From NCBI RefSeq assembly GCF_000213055.1, contig NZ_CM001165.1, positions 6,312,945 through 6,376,944 on the forward strand: a stretch of 64,000 nucleotides of DNA. The letters are read 5' to 3'. A program made the translations under genes and the position numbers. Position 1 is the first letter of the stretch; each line of letters starts with the position of its first letter. Under the pieces are notes generated by a model that made no database searches, had not been told where the DNA came from, and worked only from the letters and a program-made list of their open reading frames with translations. Positions 45,202-53,435 of the stretch are shown one piece after another. Source of the DNA: Streptomyces sp. Tu6071. GTDB taxonomy: Bacteria; Actinomycetota; Actinomycetes; Streptomycetales; Streptomycetaceae.

Positions 45202-46503
45202 ATGGCACCCGAGGAATCAACGTCCCTGCGGTCAGAAACCGCCCCGTCCCCCACTTCCGCACCGAGCGGACCCGCCCCGGGACCCACCCGGGTCAAGGGC
45301 CTGCTCGCGGTCCTCATGCCGGTCGGTATCGTCCTCGCCGCGCTCAACCTGCGCCCCGCCATCACGAGCCTCGGCTCGCTCCTGGAGGAGGTGCGCGACG
45401 GGCTCGGCATGAACGGGACCCTCGCCGGGCTGCTCACCTCCGTACCGCCCTTCTGCTTCGCCGTCTTCGGCTCCCTCGCCCCGCGCCTGTCCAGGCGCTT
45501 CGGCCCGGGCACCGTGGTCTGCGGCGGCATGGTCGCGATCACCGCCGGGCTGATCATCCGGCCCTTCACCGGGTCCACGCCGGGCTTCCTCGCCGCGACC
45601 GCGCTCACCCTCGCGGGCATCGCGGTGAGCAACGTGCTCATGCCGGTCGTCGTCAAGAACTGGTTCCCCGACCGCGTCGGCTCGATGACCGGGCTCTACT
45701 CGATGGCCCTCGCCGTCGGCACCTCCCTCGCCGCGGCCGTCACCGTGCCGCTCAACGACGCGCTCGGCGGTGGCTGGCAGGGCGGCCTCGCGATCTGGGC
45801 GGCACTCGGCGCCGTCGCCGTACTGCCCTGGGCCGTGCTGAGCCGCCAGGGCCGCGCGGCTGAACGCGAGAGCGCCGCGCACCCCGCCCCGGCGGGGCCC
45901 GGGGACGCCCTGCGCGTCACGCGCAGCCGCACCGCGTGGTCGCTCGCCTGCTTCTTCGGGCTCCAGTCCACCGCCGCCTACATCACCATGGGCTGGATGC
46001 CGCAGATCTTCCGCGACGCGGGCATCTCCGCCGGGACCGCGGGTGTCCTCCTCGCCGTGACCATGGCGCTCGGCATCCCGCTCGCCTTCGTCATCCCGCG
46101 CGTCGCGATCCGCCTGCCGCAGCAGGGCCCCGTCGTGGTCGTCCTCGGCCTGTGCGGACTCGGCGGCTACCTCGGTCTCGCGCTCGCGCCCGCCGGAGGC
46201 GCCTGGATCTGGGCCTTCCTCATCGGCATCAGCAACTGCGCCTTCCCGCTCGCCCTCACGATGGTCGGCCTGCGCGCCCGCACCGGGCCGGGCGTCGTCA
46301 AGCTCTCCGCCTTCGCGCAGAGCACCGGCTACCTGATCTCCATCCCCGGCCCGCTCCTCGTCGGCGTCCTCAACGACGCGACGGGCGGCTGGGGCATCCC
46401 GATCCTCTTCATGGCCTGCCTCATGGTCCCGCAGATCATCGTCGGCACCCTGGCCGGCCGGAACCGCACGATCGAGGACGAACACCTCGCCAAGGCGGCC
46501 TGA
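45202..46503 (+). CDS. MFS transporter (CynX/NimT-like)
   Basis: A 433-residue protein with 12 predicted helices. LRPAITSLGSLLEEVRDGLGM and the second-half GLQSTAAYITMGWMPQIFRDAG are typical of the CynX/NimT (cyanate-permease-like) subgroup. The substrate is unknown; some relatives export drugs or import anions. The ATG is probably the mRNA 5' end (leaderless). Divergent GntR regulator likely controls it. Confidence 0.88.
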   Translation: MAPEESTSLRSETAPSPTSAPSGPAPGPTRVKGLLAVLMPVGIVLAALNLRPAITSLGSLLEEVRDGLGMNGTLAGLLTSVPPFCFAVFGSLAPRLSRRFGPGTVVCGGMVAITAGLIIRPFTGSTPGFLAATALTLAGIAVSNVLMPVVVKNWFPDRVGSMTGLYSMALAVGTSLAAAVTVPLNDALGGGWQGGLAIWAALGAVAVLPWAVLSRQGRAAERESAAHPAPAGPGDALRVTRSRTAWSLACFFGLQSTAAYITMGWMPQIFRDAGISAGTAGVLLAVTMALGIPLAFVIPRVAIRLPQQGPVVVVLGLCGLGGYLGLALAPAGGAWIWAFLIGISNCAFPLALTMVGLRARTGPGVVKLSAFAQSTGYLISIPGPLLVGVLNDATGGWGIPILFMACLMVPQIIVGTLAGRNRTIEDEHLAKAA

Positions 46504-46581
46504 CCCCCCTCCCGCCCGGGACCCGGCCGCCACACAGGCCCCCGGGCGGGACCCCGCCGAGAAGCCCCATAAACTACGCAC

Positions 46582-46695
46582 ATGCCCGTGCTCGAACCCA
46601 ATCCCCAAGGCGGCCAGAAGAAGCTCCTCCTGGTCTTCGGCGCGATGATCGGCATCACGGTGGTGATCGGCATCCTCGCAAGCTTCCTCGCCTGA
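46582..46695 (+). CDS. 37-residue membrane peptide (transporter-associated type)
   Basis: The reading frame MPVLEPNPQGGQKK is followed by one hydrophobic helix (LLLVFGAMIGITVVIGILASFL) and a stop. TAAACT at 46570-46575 plus six bases places the ATG at a likely transcription start. I recall a tiny family annotated as 'SGM_5486 transporter-associated' of this kind. It follows the MFS gene by 78 bp, and may associate with it. Confidence 0.7.
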   Translation: MPVLEPNPQGGQKKLLLVFGAMIGITVVIGILASFLA

Positions 46696-46744
46696 CCCGG
46701 CGCCCGCCTGTCGGGGGCCACCCACGACGAGCGCCTCGGCGCGC

Positions 46745-46892
46745 GACGGAGGCCGTCGTTCGTGGCGAGCGTCTGGGTGGGTGATGCCGTCGTTCGTGGC
46801 GAGCGTCTCGGTGGGTGACGGAGGCCGTCATTCGTGGCGAGCGTCTGGGTGGGTGACGGAGGCCGTCACTCGCGACGAACGTCTCGCCGCGC
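46745..46892. repeat. 38-bp tandem repeat at the start of a 1-kb gene-free stretch
   Basis: Units at 46745-46782, 46783-46816 (shortened), 46817-46854 and 46855-46892 share GACGGAGGCCGTC, TTCGTGGCGAGCGTCT and GGTGGGT. The last unit is degenerate. The whole interval 46696-47743 has no supported gene: frames that stay open do so in several phases at once and follow repeat composition, not codon bias. Confidence 0.75.
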
Positions 46893-47294
46893 CACGGAGG
46901 CCGCTATCCGGGCCCCGCACCGTGCCCGGGACCCGCTCGCGGGACAGGCTCCGTCCGCCGCTGCCGGGCCGGGCCCATGCGGGCTGTGCCCTTACCCTCC
47001 GCACCCCGCTGCCGGGACCGACTCTCTCCGCCGCTGCCCGGCCGGGGCGGTTCCCCGCGCCCTTAACTCCCGGACCGACGCGCCGACCTCGGAACGCCGC
47101 GCCGACTCACGTGACTCCGCGCCGACCGCCGCCTCCCCGGGATCTCCGCGCCGACCTCGGAACGACGCCGTCCCCGGAACTCCGCGCCCCACCCCGGGAA
47201 TTCCGCGCGGACCGCGGAATGCCGCGCCGACTTCCGCCCCCGGGAACGCCGTGCGGACCTCCGCCACCCGGGAACGCCGCGCGGACCGCGAACA

Positions 47295-47484
47295 CGCGCC
47301 GACCTCCGTCTCCCCAGGGTTCCGCGCCCGGCCCCGGAACCCCGCCTCATCCCCCGAACTGAACTCCGCGCGGACCGCTGAACGCCGCGCCGACCTCCGC
47401 CACCCGGGAACTCCGCGCGAACCGCTGAACGCCGCGCCGACCTCTGTCTCCCCAGGGTTCCGCGCCCGGCCCCGGAACCCCGCC
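47295..47484. repeat. 52-bp near-identical direct repeat pair in a degenerate repeat field
   Basis: 47295-47346 and 47433-47484 are identical but for one base. The surrounding 47060-47540 is a field of degenerate GGAACTCCGCGCCGACC-like units of roughly 17-20 bases. It may be a collapsed tandem array. Confidence 0.75.
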
Positions 47485-47608
47485 ACACCCCGCGAACTCC
47501 GCGCCCCTTCCCGGAACTCCGCCACCCCGCCGTCCGTTCAAGGCCCACAGGGGGCCCGCCCATCCCCTAGGGAATCCGTTCGAGCGCCGTCAGGGTTCTC
47601 TCAGGGAC

Positions 47609-47622
47609 AACCCTTAAGGGTT
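47609..47622. promoter_or_regulatory. 14-bp perfect palindrome AACCCTTAAGGGTT
   Basis: The palindrome lies 122 bp upstream of the 72-residue membrane peptide gene, in the only relatively AT-rich part of the gap, with CAGGG words on both sides. It could be an operator; no regulator is identified. Confidence 0.4.
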
Positions 47623-47743
47623 CGGCCGGGAAATATCAGGGTCGAGTGGGGGGAAAACCCGATAGGCGCGGGCGCTTCGGAGCCGTAGCGTCGTAGGTGA
47701 GGCGCCGGGCGTTCCGGCGTGCACCGCGACCGGGGGAGACGGC

Positions 47744-47962
47744 ATGAGCACACAGGTTCACAGCAGGGGCGAGCCGACCGCGCCCGCCGCCCCCGCGCAG
47801 TCCCGGCTGCCGTGGTGGGCGCTCGCCCTGCCCACCCTCGCCTTCCTCGTCCTGCTCGCCCTCGTCGCGCAGCCGGGCGAGGCGCACGCGGCGGTCGCCT
47901 CCCCAGGTCTCGCCGGTCTCCTCGACCGGTTCGGCGCCTTCCTCGGCGGCCTCGTCGGCTGA
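47744..47962 (+). CDS. 72-residue single-helix membrane or secreted peptide
   Basis: The product begins MSTQVHSRGEPTAPAAP, has one hydrophobic helix (LPWWALALPTLAFLVLLAL) and then AQPGEAHAAVASP, which resembles a signal-peptidase site, and a Gly/Leu-rich end. GGGGGAGAC lies 5 bases before the ATG. Function unknown. Confidence 0.65.
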   Translation: MSTQVHSRGEPTAPAAPAQSRLPWWALALPTLAFLVLLALVAQPGEAHAAVASPGLAGLLDRFGAFLGGLVG

Positions 47963-48046
47963 GCCGCGGCGGCCCCTTGTCACTCCTGCGGGGGGAGTGC
48001 GCAACTCCCTCCGCCGGGCAGCCCCTTTCGTGCGAAGCTGGGACGT

Positions 48047-48604
48047 ATGAGCGCCGCCGTGTCCTCCGGGGGGATGTCCGCCCCCGCTCCCGCCACCACC
48101 CGTAAGCTCGTCCTGCTGCGTCACGCGAAGGCCGACTGGCCCGAGGGCTCCGACCACGAGCGACCGCTCGCCGAGCGGGGCCGCAAGGACGCCCCCGCCG
48201 CCGGGCGCAGGCTCGCGGACCTCGGCATCGCCGCCGACCTCGCCCTGTGCTCCACCGCCCTCCGTACCCGTGAGACCTGGAAGCTCGCCGTCCCCGAACT
48301 TCCCGAGCGCCCGCGCACGGTCTACGAGGAGCGGATCTACGAGGCCGCTCCCGGCGCCCTCATCGAACTCCTCAACGAGGTGGACGACGAGGCCGCCACC
48401 GTCCTCCTCATCGGACACAACCCGGGCGTCCAGGCCCTCACCGAGATCCTCGCGGGCAGCGTGGCGGGCGAACGCGCGGCCCGCCTCAGCGGCCGCGACT
48501 TCCCCACGGCGGCCTTCTCGGTCCTGGAGTTCACGGGACCCTGGAAGTCCCTCGAACCAGGGGTCGCGACCCTCACCGACTACTGGGCCCCGCACGAGGT
48601 CTGA
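48047..48604 (+). CDS. SixA-like histidine phosphatase family protein
   Basis: A 185-residue protein of the phosphoglycerate-mutase-like superfamily. It has VLLRHAKADWP (catalytic histidine in RHA), DHERPLAERGRKDA, LCSTALRTRETW and the second histidine in VLLIGHNPGVQAL. The size and RHA motif fit SixA, which dephosphorylates phosphohistidine, but other small-molecule substrates are possible. An in-frame ATG at 48074 is an alternative start. Confidence 0.85.
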   Translation: MSAAVSSGGMSAPAPATTRKLVLLRHAKADWPEGSDHERPLAERGRKDAPAAGRRLADLGIAADLALCSTALRTRETWKLAVPELPERPRTVYEERIYEAAPGALIELLNEVDDEAATVLLIGHNPGVQALTEILAGSVAGERAARLSGRDFPTAAFSVLEFTGPWKSLEPGVATLTDYWAPHEV

Positions 48605-48859
48605 GCCGCGCCGACGGACGTGGCCCCGCTCCCGTACGCGGGGAAGCGGGGCCCACGGAGCCGAAGCGACCGGGAACGAGGAACCGCTCGGCTGCCGACT
48701 GCCGGAACCCGGACCGGAGGCTGCTCGGCCCCCGCCACTCAGGCCCCCGAGGCGCCCCGACCTCCGAGCCCGCCCGATCCCCGTGGCCGCGCGATCCCCG
48801 TGGCTGTTCGGCCCTCCGAGGCGTTCGCGCCCCGACCTCCGTGGCCGCCCGACCTCCGA

Positions 48860-48910
48860 GGCGCCCGGCCCCCCAAGGCGCCCGGCCCCCCAAGGCGCCC
48901 GGCCCCCGAG
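48860..48910. repeat. 17-bp tandem repeat in the SixA-serB spacer
   Basis: GGCGCCCGGCCCCCCAA occurs at 48860-48876 and 48877-48893, with a slightly changed third unit to 48910. It lies between two convergent genes; 48605-48955 otherwise shows only C-rich degenerate repeats built on CGACCTCCG. Confidence 0.75.
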
Positions 48911-48955
48911 GGGCCGCTCAGCAACCCCTCGCAGAGCCCCGTCCCCTCAGCCCCC

Positions 48956-50179
48956 TCAGTCCTCCACCGCCCCGTCCGCCGCCTCGACCTCTTCCCGCGT
49001 GATCCCGAGGAGGTAGAGGACGGTGTCGAGGAAGGGGACGTTCACCGAGGTGTGCGCGGCCTCCCGCACCACCGGCTTCGCGTTGAAGGCGACGCCGAGC
49101 CCTGCCGTGTTGAGCATGTCGAGGTCGTTGGCGCCGTCGCCGATCGCGACGGTCTGCGCGAGCGGCACCCCCGCCTGTTCGGCGAAGCGCCGCAGCAGTC
49201 GCGCCTTGCCCGCCCGGTCCACGATCTCGCCCGTGACCCGCCCGGTGAGTCTGCCGTCCACTATCTCCAGCGTGTTGGCGGCGGCGAAGTCGAGGCCGAG
49301 GCGTTCCCGCAGCTCGTCGGTGACCTGTGTGAAGCCGCCCGAGACCACGCCGACCTGGTAGCCGAGCCGCTTCAGGGTGCGGATCAGTGTGCGCGCGCCC
49401 GGCGTGAGCCGTACCTCCGCACGCACCTTCTCCACGACAGAGGCGTCGAGCCCCGCGAGCAGGGCGACCCGCGCGTGCAGAGACTGCGCGAAGTCCAGTT
49501 CCCCGCGCATCGCCGACTCGGTGACCCGGGCCACCTCCGCCTCGCACCCCGCGTGCGCGGCGAACAGCTCGATGACCTCGTCCTGGATGAGCGTCGAGTC
49601 GACGTCCATCACGACGAGCCGCTGCGCCCGCCGCTGGAGCCCGGCCGCGACGACGGCGATGTCCACGCCGAACTCCCCGGCACGCGGCGCGAGCGCCGAG
49701 CGGAGGGTGTCGGCGGGGACCCCGGAGACGGCGAACTCCACAGCCGTCACGGGGTACTTGGCGAGCCGGAAGACGCGGTCGATGTTGGCGCCCGCCCCCG
49801 TGATGCGCGCGGCGATCGCGGCGGTCGACTCGGCGGTCAGCGGGTTGCCGAGGACGGTGACGTGCGAACGCCCCGTGCCACGCGGCCTGTTGTCGCCCGT
49901 ACCGGAGATGATCTCGGCGGAGAGCCCCCAGGACTCGGCCCAGCTGTGGACCGTCGCCCGCAACTCGCCCTCCTGGACGCCGGGCGGCTCGGTCACGAGG
50001 GCGCACAGCACGATGCGGCCCCGCGTGACGACCTGCTCGATGTCCACGACGTCCACGCCGTACCCGGCGAGCGTGTCGAAGAGACCGGCCGTGAGGCCGG
50101 GGCGGTCCTTGCCGAAGATCTTGACGAGAAGAGTCGGCAGGTCCTCGGACGCCGACGCCGCAGACAGTGATGCGCTCAT
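48956..50179 (-). CDS. serB: Phosphoserine phosphatase
   Basis: A 407-residue HAD enzyme. The N-terminal part (1-180) has tandem ACT-like regulatory segments (LLVKIFGKDRPGLTAGLF). The catalytic part has VVMDVDSTLIQDEVIE (DxDST nucleophile), VGVVSGGFTQVTDELRE and AIGDGANDLDML. It completes serine synthesis. The two ACT regions suggest amino-acid feedback, as in actinobacterial SerB2. The gene is convergent with the SixA gene. Confidence 0.95.
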   Translation of the reverse strand: MSASLSAASASEDLPTLLVKIFGKDRPGLTAGLFDTLAGYGVDVVDIEQVVTRGRIVLCALVTEPPGVQEGELRATVHSWAESWGLSAEIISGTGDNRPRGTGRSHVTVLGNPLTAESTAAIAARITGAGANIDRVFRLAKYPVTAVEFAVSGVPADTLRSALAPRAGEFGVDIAVVAAGLQRRAQRLVVMDVDSTLIQDEVIELFAAHAGCEAEVARVTESAMRGELDFAQSLHARVALLAGLDASVVEKVRAEVRLTPGARTLIRTLKRLGYQVGVVSGGFTQVTDELRERLGLDFAAANTLEIVDGRLTGRVTGEIVDRAGKARLLRRFAEQAGVPLAQTVAIGDGANDLDMLNTAGLGVAFNAKPVVREAAHTSVNVPFLDTVLYLLGITREEVEAADGAVED

Positions 50180-50462
50180 GGTGCCCCTACCGTATCGGCC
50201 TCCGCCGCGCCGATGAACGCCGTCCCGCAGGCCGGACACCTGATCCGCGCCCCGTTCACCTCCCCGTCCCCGCCCCGTCGGCCCCGCCGTCCCCGCCCCC
50301 GTCCCTCCCCCGTCCGCGCCCGCCGCCGTTACCGGGACGGAACCTCGTCCGGCTTCCACCCCGGCGCCTTCGCCTGGAATAGTGCTGCCGCACGCCGAGC
50401 AGATCTGCCTCGGACGCGGAAAGTGACAAGCCCGTCGACGGGGCCATGGGGGACACAGGCAT

Positions 50463-53108
50463 ATGGGGCTCGCGGTACCGGCATACGTACTGGAACTGAA
50501 CGGCAGGACCTGGACGCTCGATCCGGCCAGGACATACACGGTGGGACGTGATCCGCAGGCAGACATCGTGGCCGAGGACGCCAGGGTCTCCTGGCGCCAC
50601 GCCACCCTCGGCTGGACCGCGTCCGGCTGGACGATCGAGGACGGCGGCAGCACCAACGGCACCTTCACGGACGGCCGCCGGATCACCCGCGCCGTGCTCG
50701 GCCCCGGCACCGTGGTCCACCTCGGCAACGCGAGCGACGGCCCACGCCTCACCGCCCGCCCCGCCGAGCAGCCCGCCGCCGGACCGGCGGCCCGCCCCGT
50801 GCCCCCGCGGCAGGACGCGGAGCCGCCCGCCGACCAGGCCCCGGCGCGGCAGCACGTACAGGGGCCCGCCGCGCGGCAGCCCGTACGCGAGCAGCCCGCG
50901 CCCCCCTTCCAGCAGCCCGCGCCGCTTCCCGAGCAACCCGCCCCGCCCGTACGGGACCAGCCGGCGTTCCCCGACCCACGCCCGGCACCCGGCCCGGCCG
51001 TGGGCCCGCGCCCTGTCGCAGACCCGCGCCCTGTCGCGGACCCGCGCCCGGCCGTGGACCCACGCCCCCGCCAAGGCGGCCCCTCCTACGGCGACCGCAG
51101 CCCCACGACCTTCCATCAGATGGCCCTGGGCCGCCGCATGAGCATCGGCCGTGCCCTGGAGAACGACCTCGTCGTCTCCGACCTCCAGGTCTCGCGGCAC
51201 CACGCCGAGTTCCACGCGACGCCCGAGGGCCGCTTCGAGATACGCGACCTCGGCTCGCACAACGGCACGTACGTCAACGGGCAGCCGCTGCCCAAGTCCG
51301 GGAGCGCCCTGCTCGGCGCGCAGGACATCGTCGGCGTCGGCCACTCGACCTTCCGGCTCGTCGAAGGCCGCCTGGAGGAGTTCGTCGACTCCGGTGAGGT
51401 CTCCTTCACGGCCCGCCATCTCACCGTCGAGGTCGACGGCGGCAAGCAGATCCTCAAGGACGTCTCCTTCGGCGTCCCGGAGAAATCCCTCGTCGCGGTG
51501 ATCGGCCCCTCCGGCTCGGGCAAGTCCACGCTGCTCAAGGCCCTCACCGGCTACCGCCCCGCCGACCAGGGCACGGTCCTGTACGACCACCGCGACCTGT
51601 ACAAGCAGTTCGCCGAACTGCGCCAGCGCATCGGGCTCGTCCCGCAGGACGACATCCTGCACAAGGAGCTCACCGTGCGCCGCGCCCTCCGCTACGCGGC
51701 CAAGCTCCGCTTCCCCGCCGACACGAGCGAGCAGGAGCGGCAGGACCGCATCAGCGAGGTGCTGCGCGAGCTGAAGCTCGACATCCACCAGGACAAGAAG
51801 GTCACCTCGCTCTCCGGCGGCCAGCGCAAACGCGTCTCGGTCGCGCTCGAACTGCTCACGAAGCCCTCGCTGATCTTCCTCGACGAGCCGACCTCGGGCC
51901 TCGACCCGGGCATGGACCGCGATGTGATGCAGCTCCTGCGCGGGCTCGCCGACGACGGCCGCACGGTCCTCGTCGTGACGCACTCGGTCGCCGAGCTGTC
52001 ACTGTGCGACAAGCTGCTCGTCATGGCGCCCGGCGGCGCCGTCGCCTACTTCGGGCCCCCGGCCGAGGCACTCAACTTCTTCGGCTACACGAGCTGGGCC
52101 GACGTCTTCTCCGCCTTCGAGGAGTACCGGGAGTACGACTGGGCGGGCCGCTGGAAGGGCTCGCAGCACTACCAGCTGTACGCGGCCGACGCGGACGTCG
52201 CCGCCTCGCAGCCCGTACCCGTGGTCGGGCAGAGCCCGGCGACGCTGCGGCCGACGAAGCCGCAGGGCTGGTTCGCGCAGTTGCGGACCCTCACCGTGCG
52301 CTACCTCGCGGTGCTGGCCTCCGACCGCTTCTTCATGGCGCTCATGGTCGTCCTGCCGGTCGTCCTGGGCGTCGTCTCGGTGATCATCCCGGCGAAGTTC
52401 GGCCTCGCCCCGCCGACCCCGCCCTCGCGCTTCAACAGCGCGGCCGGGATGATCCTCATGATCCTCGTCGTGGGCATCTGCCTCGCGGGAGCGGCCAACT
52501 CCGTACGCGAACTGATCAAGGAACGCGTCATCTACGAACGGGAACGGGCCACGGGGCTCTCCCGCTCCGCGTACCTCATGTCGAAGGTCCTCGTCCTCGG
52601 CGTGGTCACGGCGCTCCAGGGCGTCATCATGACCCTCATCGGCACGAGCAGCCGCGCGCTGCCCGCCGAGGGCCTCGTCCTGCCGCCCGCCGCCGAGATC
52701 GGCGTCGCGGTCATCGCGATGGGCCTCACGTCCATGGTCGTCGGCCTGGTGATCTCCGCGCTCGTGCGCACGAGCGAGATGACGATGCCGCTCCTCGTGA
52801 TGTTCGCGATCGTCCAGCTCGTCTTCACCGGCACGCTCTTCCAGATCTTCGACAGCCCCGGCCTCGAACAGCTCGCCTGGCTCATGCCCTCGCGCTGGGG
52901 GGTCGCCGCGGCGGGCGCCACGACCGACCTGGCGCACCTCATGCCGCCGTGGGACGAGAAGCGCCCCGGCGACCTCGACCCGCTGTGGGAGCACACCACG
53001 GCCCAGTGGAGCACGGACATCGCCGTCCTGCTGGGGATCGCCGTCGTCCTGCTCCTCGTCGTCTCGCGCCTCCTGCGCCGGCACGAGCCGGAGGTCATGC
53101 GGAAGTAG
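50463..53108 (+). CDS. FHA-FHA-ABC-permease fusion exporter (Rv1747-like)
   Basis: An 881-residue fusion. FHA domain 1 (about 15-95) has VGRDPQADI, VSWRHA and GSTNGTF; a 110-residue Pro/Gln/Ala-rich linker follows; FHA domain 2 (about 215-300) has IGRALENDLVV, VSRHHAEF and SHNGTYVNG. The ABC ATPase has Walker A GPSGSGKST (about 348), LSGGQRKRVS (about 450) and LIFLDEPTSGLD. An ABC-2/ABCG-type membrane domain with six helices ends the protein. FHA domains bind phosphothreonine, so activity is probably set by Ser/Thr kinases; Rv1747 of mycobacteria is the model. The GGGGGA site precedes the ATG. Confidence 0.92.
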   Translation: MGLAVPAYVLELNGRTWTLDPARTYTVGRDPQADIVAEDARVSWRHATLGWTASGWTIEDGGSTNGTFTDGRRITRAVLGPGTVVHLGNASDGPRLTARPAEQPAAGPAARPVPPRQDAEPPADQAPARQHVQGPAARQPVREQPAPPFQQPAPLPEQPAPPVRDQPAFPDPRPAPGPAVGPRPVADPRPVADPRPAVDPRPRQGGPSYGDRSPTTFHQMALGRRMSIGRALENDLVVSDLQVSRHHAEFHATPEGRFEIRDLGSHNGTYVNGQPLPKSGSALLGAQDIVGVGHSTFRLVEGRLEEFVDSGEVSFTARHLTVEVDGGKQILKDVSFGVPEKSLVAVIGPSGSGKSTLLKALTGYRPADQGTVLYDHRDLYKQFAELRQRIGLVPQDDILHKELTVRRALRYAAKLRFPADTSEQERQDRISEVLRELKLDIHQDKKVTSLSGGQRKRVSVALELLTKPSLIFLDEPTSGLDPGMDRDVMQLLRGLADDGRTVLVVTHSVAELSLCDKLLVMAPGGAVAYFGPPAEALNFFGYTSWADVFSAFEEYREYDWAGRWKGSQHYQLYAADADVAASQPVPVVGQSPATLRPTKPQGWFAQLRTLTVRYLAVLASDRFFMALMVVLPVVLGVVSVIIPAKFGLAPPTPPSRFNSAAGMILMILVVGICLAGAANSVRELIKERVIYERERATGLSRSAYLMSKVLVLGVVTALQGVIMTLIGTSSRALPAEGLVLPPAAEIGVAVIAMGLTSMVVGLVISALVRTSEMTMPLLVMFAIVQLVFTGTLFQIFDSPGLEQLAWLMPSRWGVAAAGATTDLAHLMPPWDEKRPGDLDPLWEHTTAQWSTDIAVLLGIAVVLLLVVSRLLRRHEPEVMRK

Positions 53109-53117
53109 GGGCCGGAG

Positions 53118-53228
53118 GCTCCCGCACGGGACAGGTCGCCCCGGTTCCGTAAGGGCTCCCGCAGGGGACGGGATGCCCCGGTCCCGTACGGGCTCCCGCA
53201 CGGTACGGGCGCCCCGGCCCGTACCGCC
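53118..53228. repeat. Three 37-bp tandem repeats after the FHA-ABC gene
   Basis: Units start at 53118, 53155 and 53192, each beginning GCTCCCGCA and carrying GCCCCGGT..CCGTA near the end. They lie just after the exporter stop and before a strong hairpin. Confidence 0.75.
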
Positions 53229-53264
53229 TCCGCGCCCGTACCACCGCGACCCGCACGCACGCAT

Positions 53265-53306
53265 GCCGCGAGGGCGGCACCCGCATCCGGGTGCCGCCCT
53301 CGCGGC
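53265..53306. terminator. 19-bp perfect hairpin between convergent genes
   Basis: Arms 53265-53283 and 53288-53306 (GCCGCGAGGGCGGCACCCG and complement) with a 4-base loop. It separates the FHA-ABC gene from the convergent SLT-domain gene. The remainder of 53109-53435 holds no gene. Confidence 0.85.
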
Positions 53307-53435
53307 TGGTCAATAGGGGGCCGTGGGCACGACCCCGTCTCTCCCGCTCAGCACTCCCCGTACGCCGGGTCGGCGCGTGGTGGAGTCTCTGCCGGGGCTC
53401 CGCCGGGCTCAGCCCGCGCGGTCTCGGGGGAATGC

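Noticed and set aside
46781..47688. Several overlapping frames in the repeat field
   Set aside because: They are open in multiple phases because of repeat composition and show no codon-position bias or known motif.
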